Assembly (NCBI RefSeq): GCF_014642405.1
Contig: NZ_BMIN01000002.1
Span: forward strand, 310,001 to 374,000
Reading direction: 5' to 3'
DNA: 64,000 bases
From: Pontibacillus salipaludis
Lineage (GTDB): Bacteria; Bacillota; Bacilli; Bacillales; BH030062
Below are positions 63,422-64,000 of the stretch, piece after piece. A program made the position numbers and the translations under genes. The notes under the pieces were generated by a model, which was not told where the DNA came from, made no database searches, and saw nothing but the letters and a program-made list of their open reading frames with translations. Numbering within the stretch: position 1 is the stretch's first letter; every line of letters begins with the position of its first letter.

Positions 63422-64000
63422 ATGAACATGCAACGTATTGAGACCAAAAGTGGAAATTTCAACATGAACAACTATGGAGAAACGTATCAAAATTTTAATT
63501 GGGATGAAGCTAAATCCAATTTTAGCTGGCATACGACAGGGAAAGTAAATATTGCGTATGAAGCCATTGATCGTCATGCTGAAAATCCAGATAAAGCGGA
63601 TCAAACTGCACTTATTTATTCTGCTCCTGATCGAGAAGAGAAGCTAACTTTTACTGATTTAAAACAATCAAGCAACCAATTTGCTAATGTACTGAAAAAA
63701 CATGGGGTAGAGAAAGAGGATCGAGTTTTCTTGTTCATGCCCCGTAGCCCGGAATTTTATGCGGCATTCCTTGGAATTCTGAAAGTTGGAGCCATAGCTG
63801 GACCTTTATTTGAGGCATTTATGGAACAAGCGGTTCGTGATCGATTAGAAGATAGTGAAGCTTCTATGTTAGTCACCACCCCAGATTTATTAGAACGTGT
63901 GCCTTTTAATGATTTGCCACATCTGAAAAAGGTTGTCTTAGTTGGTGAATCAGATCAAAAAGGGGAAGCTTATATTGATTACCATGCTGAGATGAAAGAG
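63422..64000 (+). CDS. acsA: Acetyl-CoA synthetase, 5' part
   Basis: The first 193 codons are present; the gene runs off the right edge. The N-terminus (NYGETYQNFNWDEAKSNFSW) and AEYGEDRVFLFMPRSPE-like block typical of AcsA (here GVEKEDRVFLFMPRSPEFYA) are seen, but the AMP-binding core lies outside. It activates acetate to acetyl-CoA. GAGGTGATTGG precedes the ATG. A cre site upstream fits catabolite repression. Confidence 0.9.
   Translation, partial: MNMQRIETKSGNFNMNNYGETYQNFNWDEAKSNFSWHTTGKVNIAYEAIDRHAENPDKADQTALIYSAPDREEKLTFTDLKQSSNQFANVLKKHGVEKEDRVFLFMPRSPEFYAAFLGILKVGAIAGPLFEAFMEQAVRDRLEDSEASMLVTTPDLLERVPFNDLPHLKKVVLVGESDQKGEAYIDYHAEMKE

Overview
The window is the replication-origin region of a low-GC Gram-positive endospore former of the family Bacillaceae. 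The gene order matches the Bacillus subtilis origin almost step by step: walJ-walI-walH-walK-walR, purA, dnaC-rplI-gdpP-yybS, rpsR-ssb-rpsF, ychF, yyzM, yyaC, spo0J-soj, noc, rsmG-mnmG-mnmE-jag-spoIIIJ-rnpA-rpmH, oriC, dnaA-dnaN-yaaA-recF-remB-gyrB-gyrA, yaaC-guaB-dacA-pdxST-serS-dck/dgk. Spore-linked genes (spoIIIJ, spo0J/soj, yyaC) imply sporulation. The NhaC-like antiporter, the acidic HtrA linker and the interspersed GC-rich repeats suggest a marine or moderately halophilic genus such as Pontibacillus, Halobacillus or Thalassobacillus. That genus assignment is inference.

Left arm (1-35.7 kb), mostly minus strand and so transcribed away from oriC. It opens with an antiporter fragment and a flavin oxidase. 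The essential WalRK cell-wall operon follows with its accessory genes, ending in an HtrA protease and a 59-residue CxxH/CxxC protein. Next come a LysM-G5-M23 murein hydrolase, a Glu-Asp-Phe tRNA operon, a cluster of mosaic repeats, purA, the helicase/L9/GdpP block and the S6-SSB-S18 operon. Several membrane genes lead to the chromosome-partition and nucleoid-occlusion genes, which carry two parS sites. The tRNA-modification and membrane-insertion block ends at rpmH.

Centre (35.7-38.1 kb): a bipartite oriC. DnaA-box clusters lie on both sides of dnaA, and the right part carries a DnaA-trio and an AT-rich unwinding element. Two further DnaA-box clusters lie at 2.1-2.2 kb and 33.1-33.2 kb.

Right arm (38.1-54.7 kb), mostly plus strand: replication and gyrase genes, then an HD-GYP-like gene where B. 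subtilis has an rRNA operon. Purine, cell-wall and vitamin B6 genes follow, then serS under a serine T-box and a tRNA-Ser gene. From about 56.3 kb the conserved order stops. The accessory part holds an M50-like peptidase, a Tat-exported GMC dehydrogenase cassette with its own TatA and a four-cysteine motif, tandem hairpin-forming repeats, queF under a preQ1 riboswitch, an AldA-like aldehyde dehydrogenase and the 5' part of acsA behind a CcpA (cre) site.

No CRISPR array, rRNA operon, prophage or intact insertion sequence was seen. The least explained signals are the structured repeats, which show compensatory base changes between copies, and the Tat/GMC cassette.
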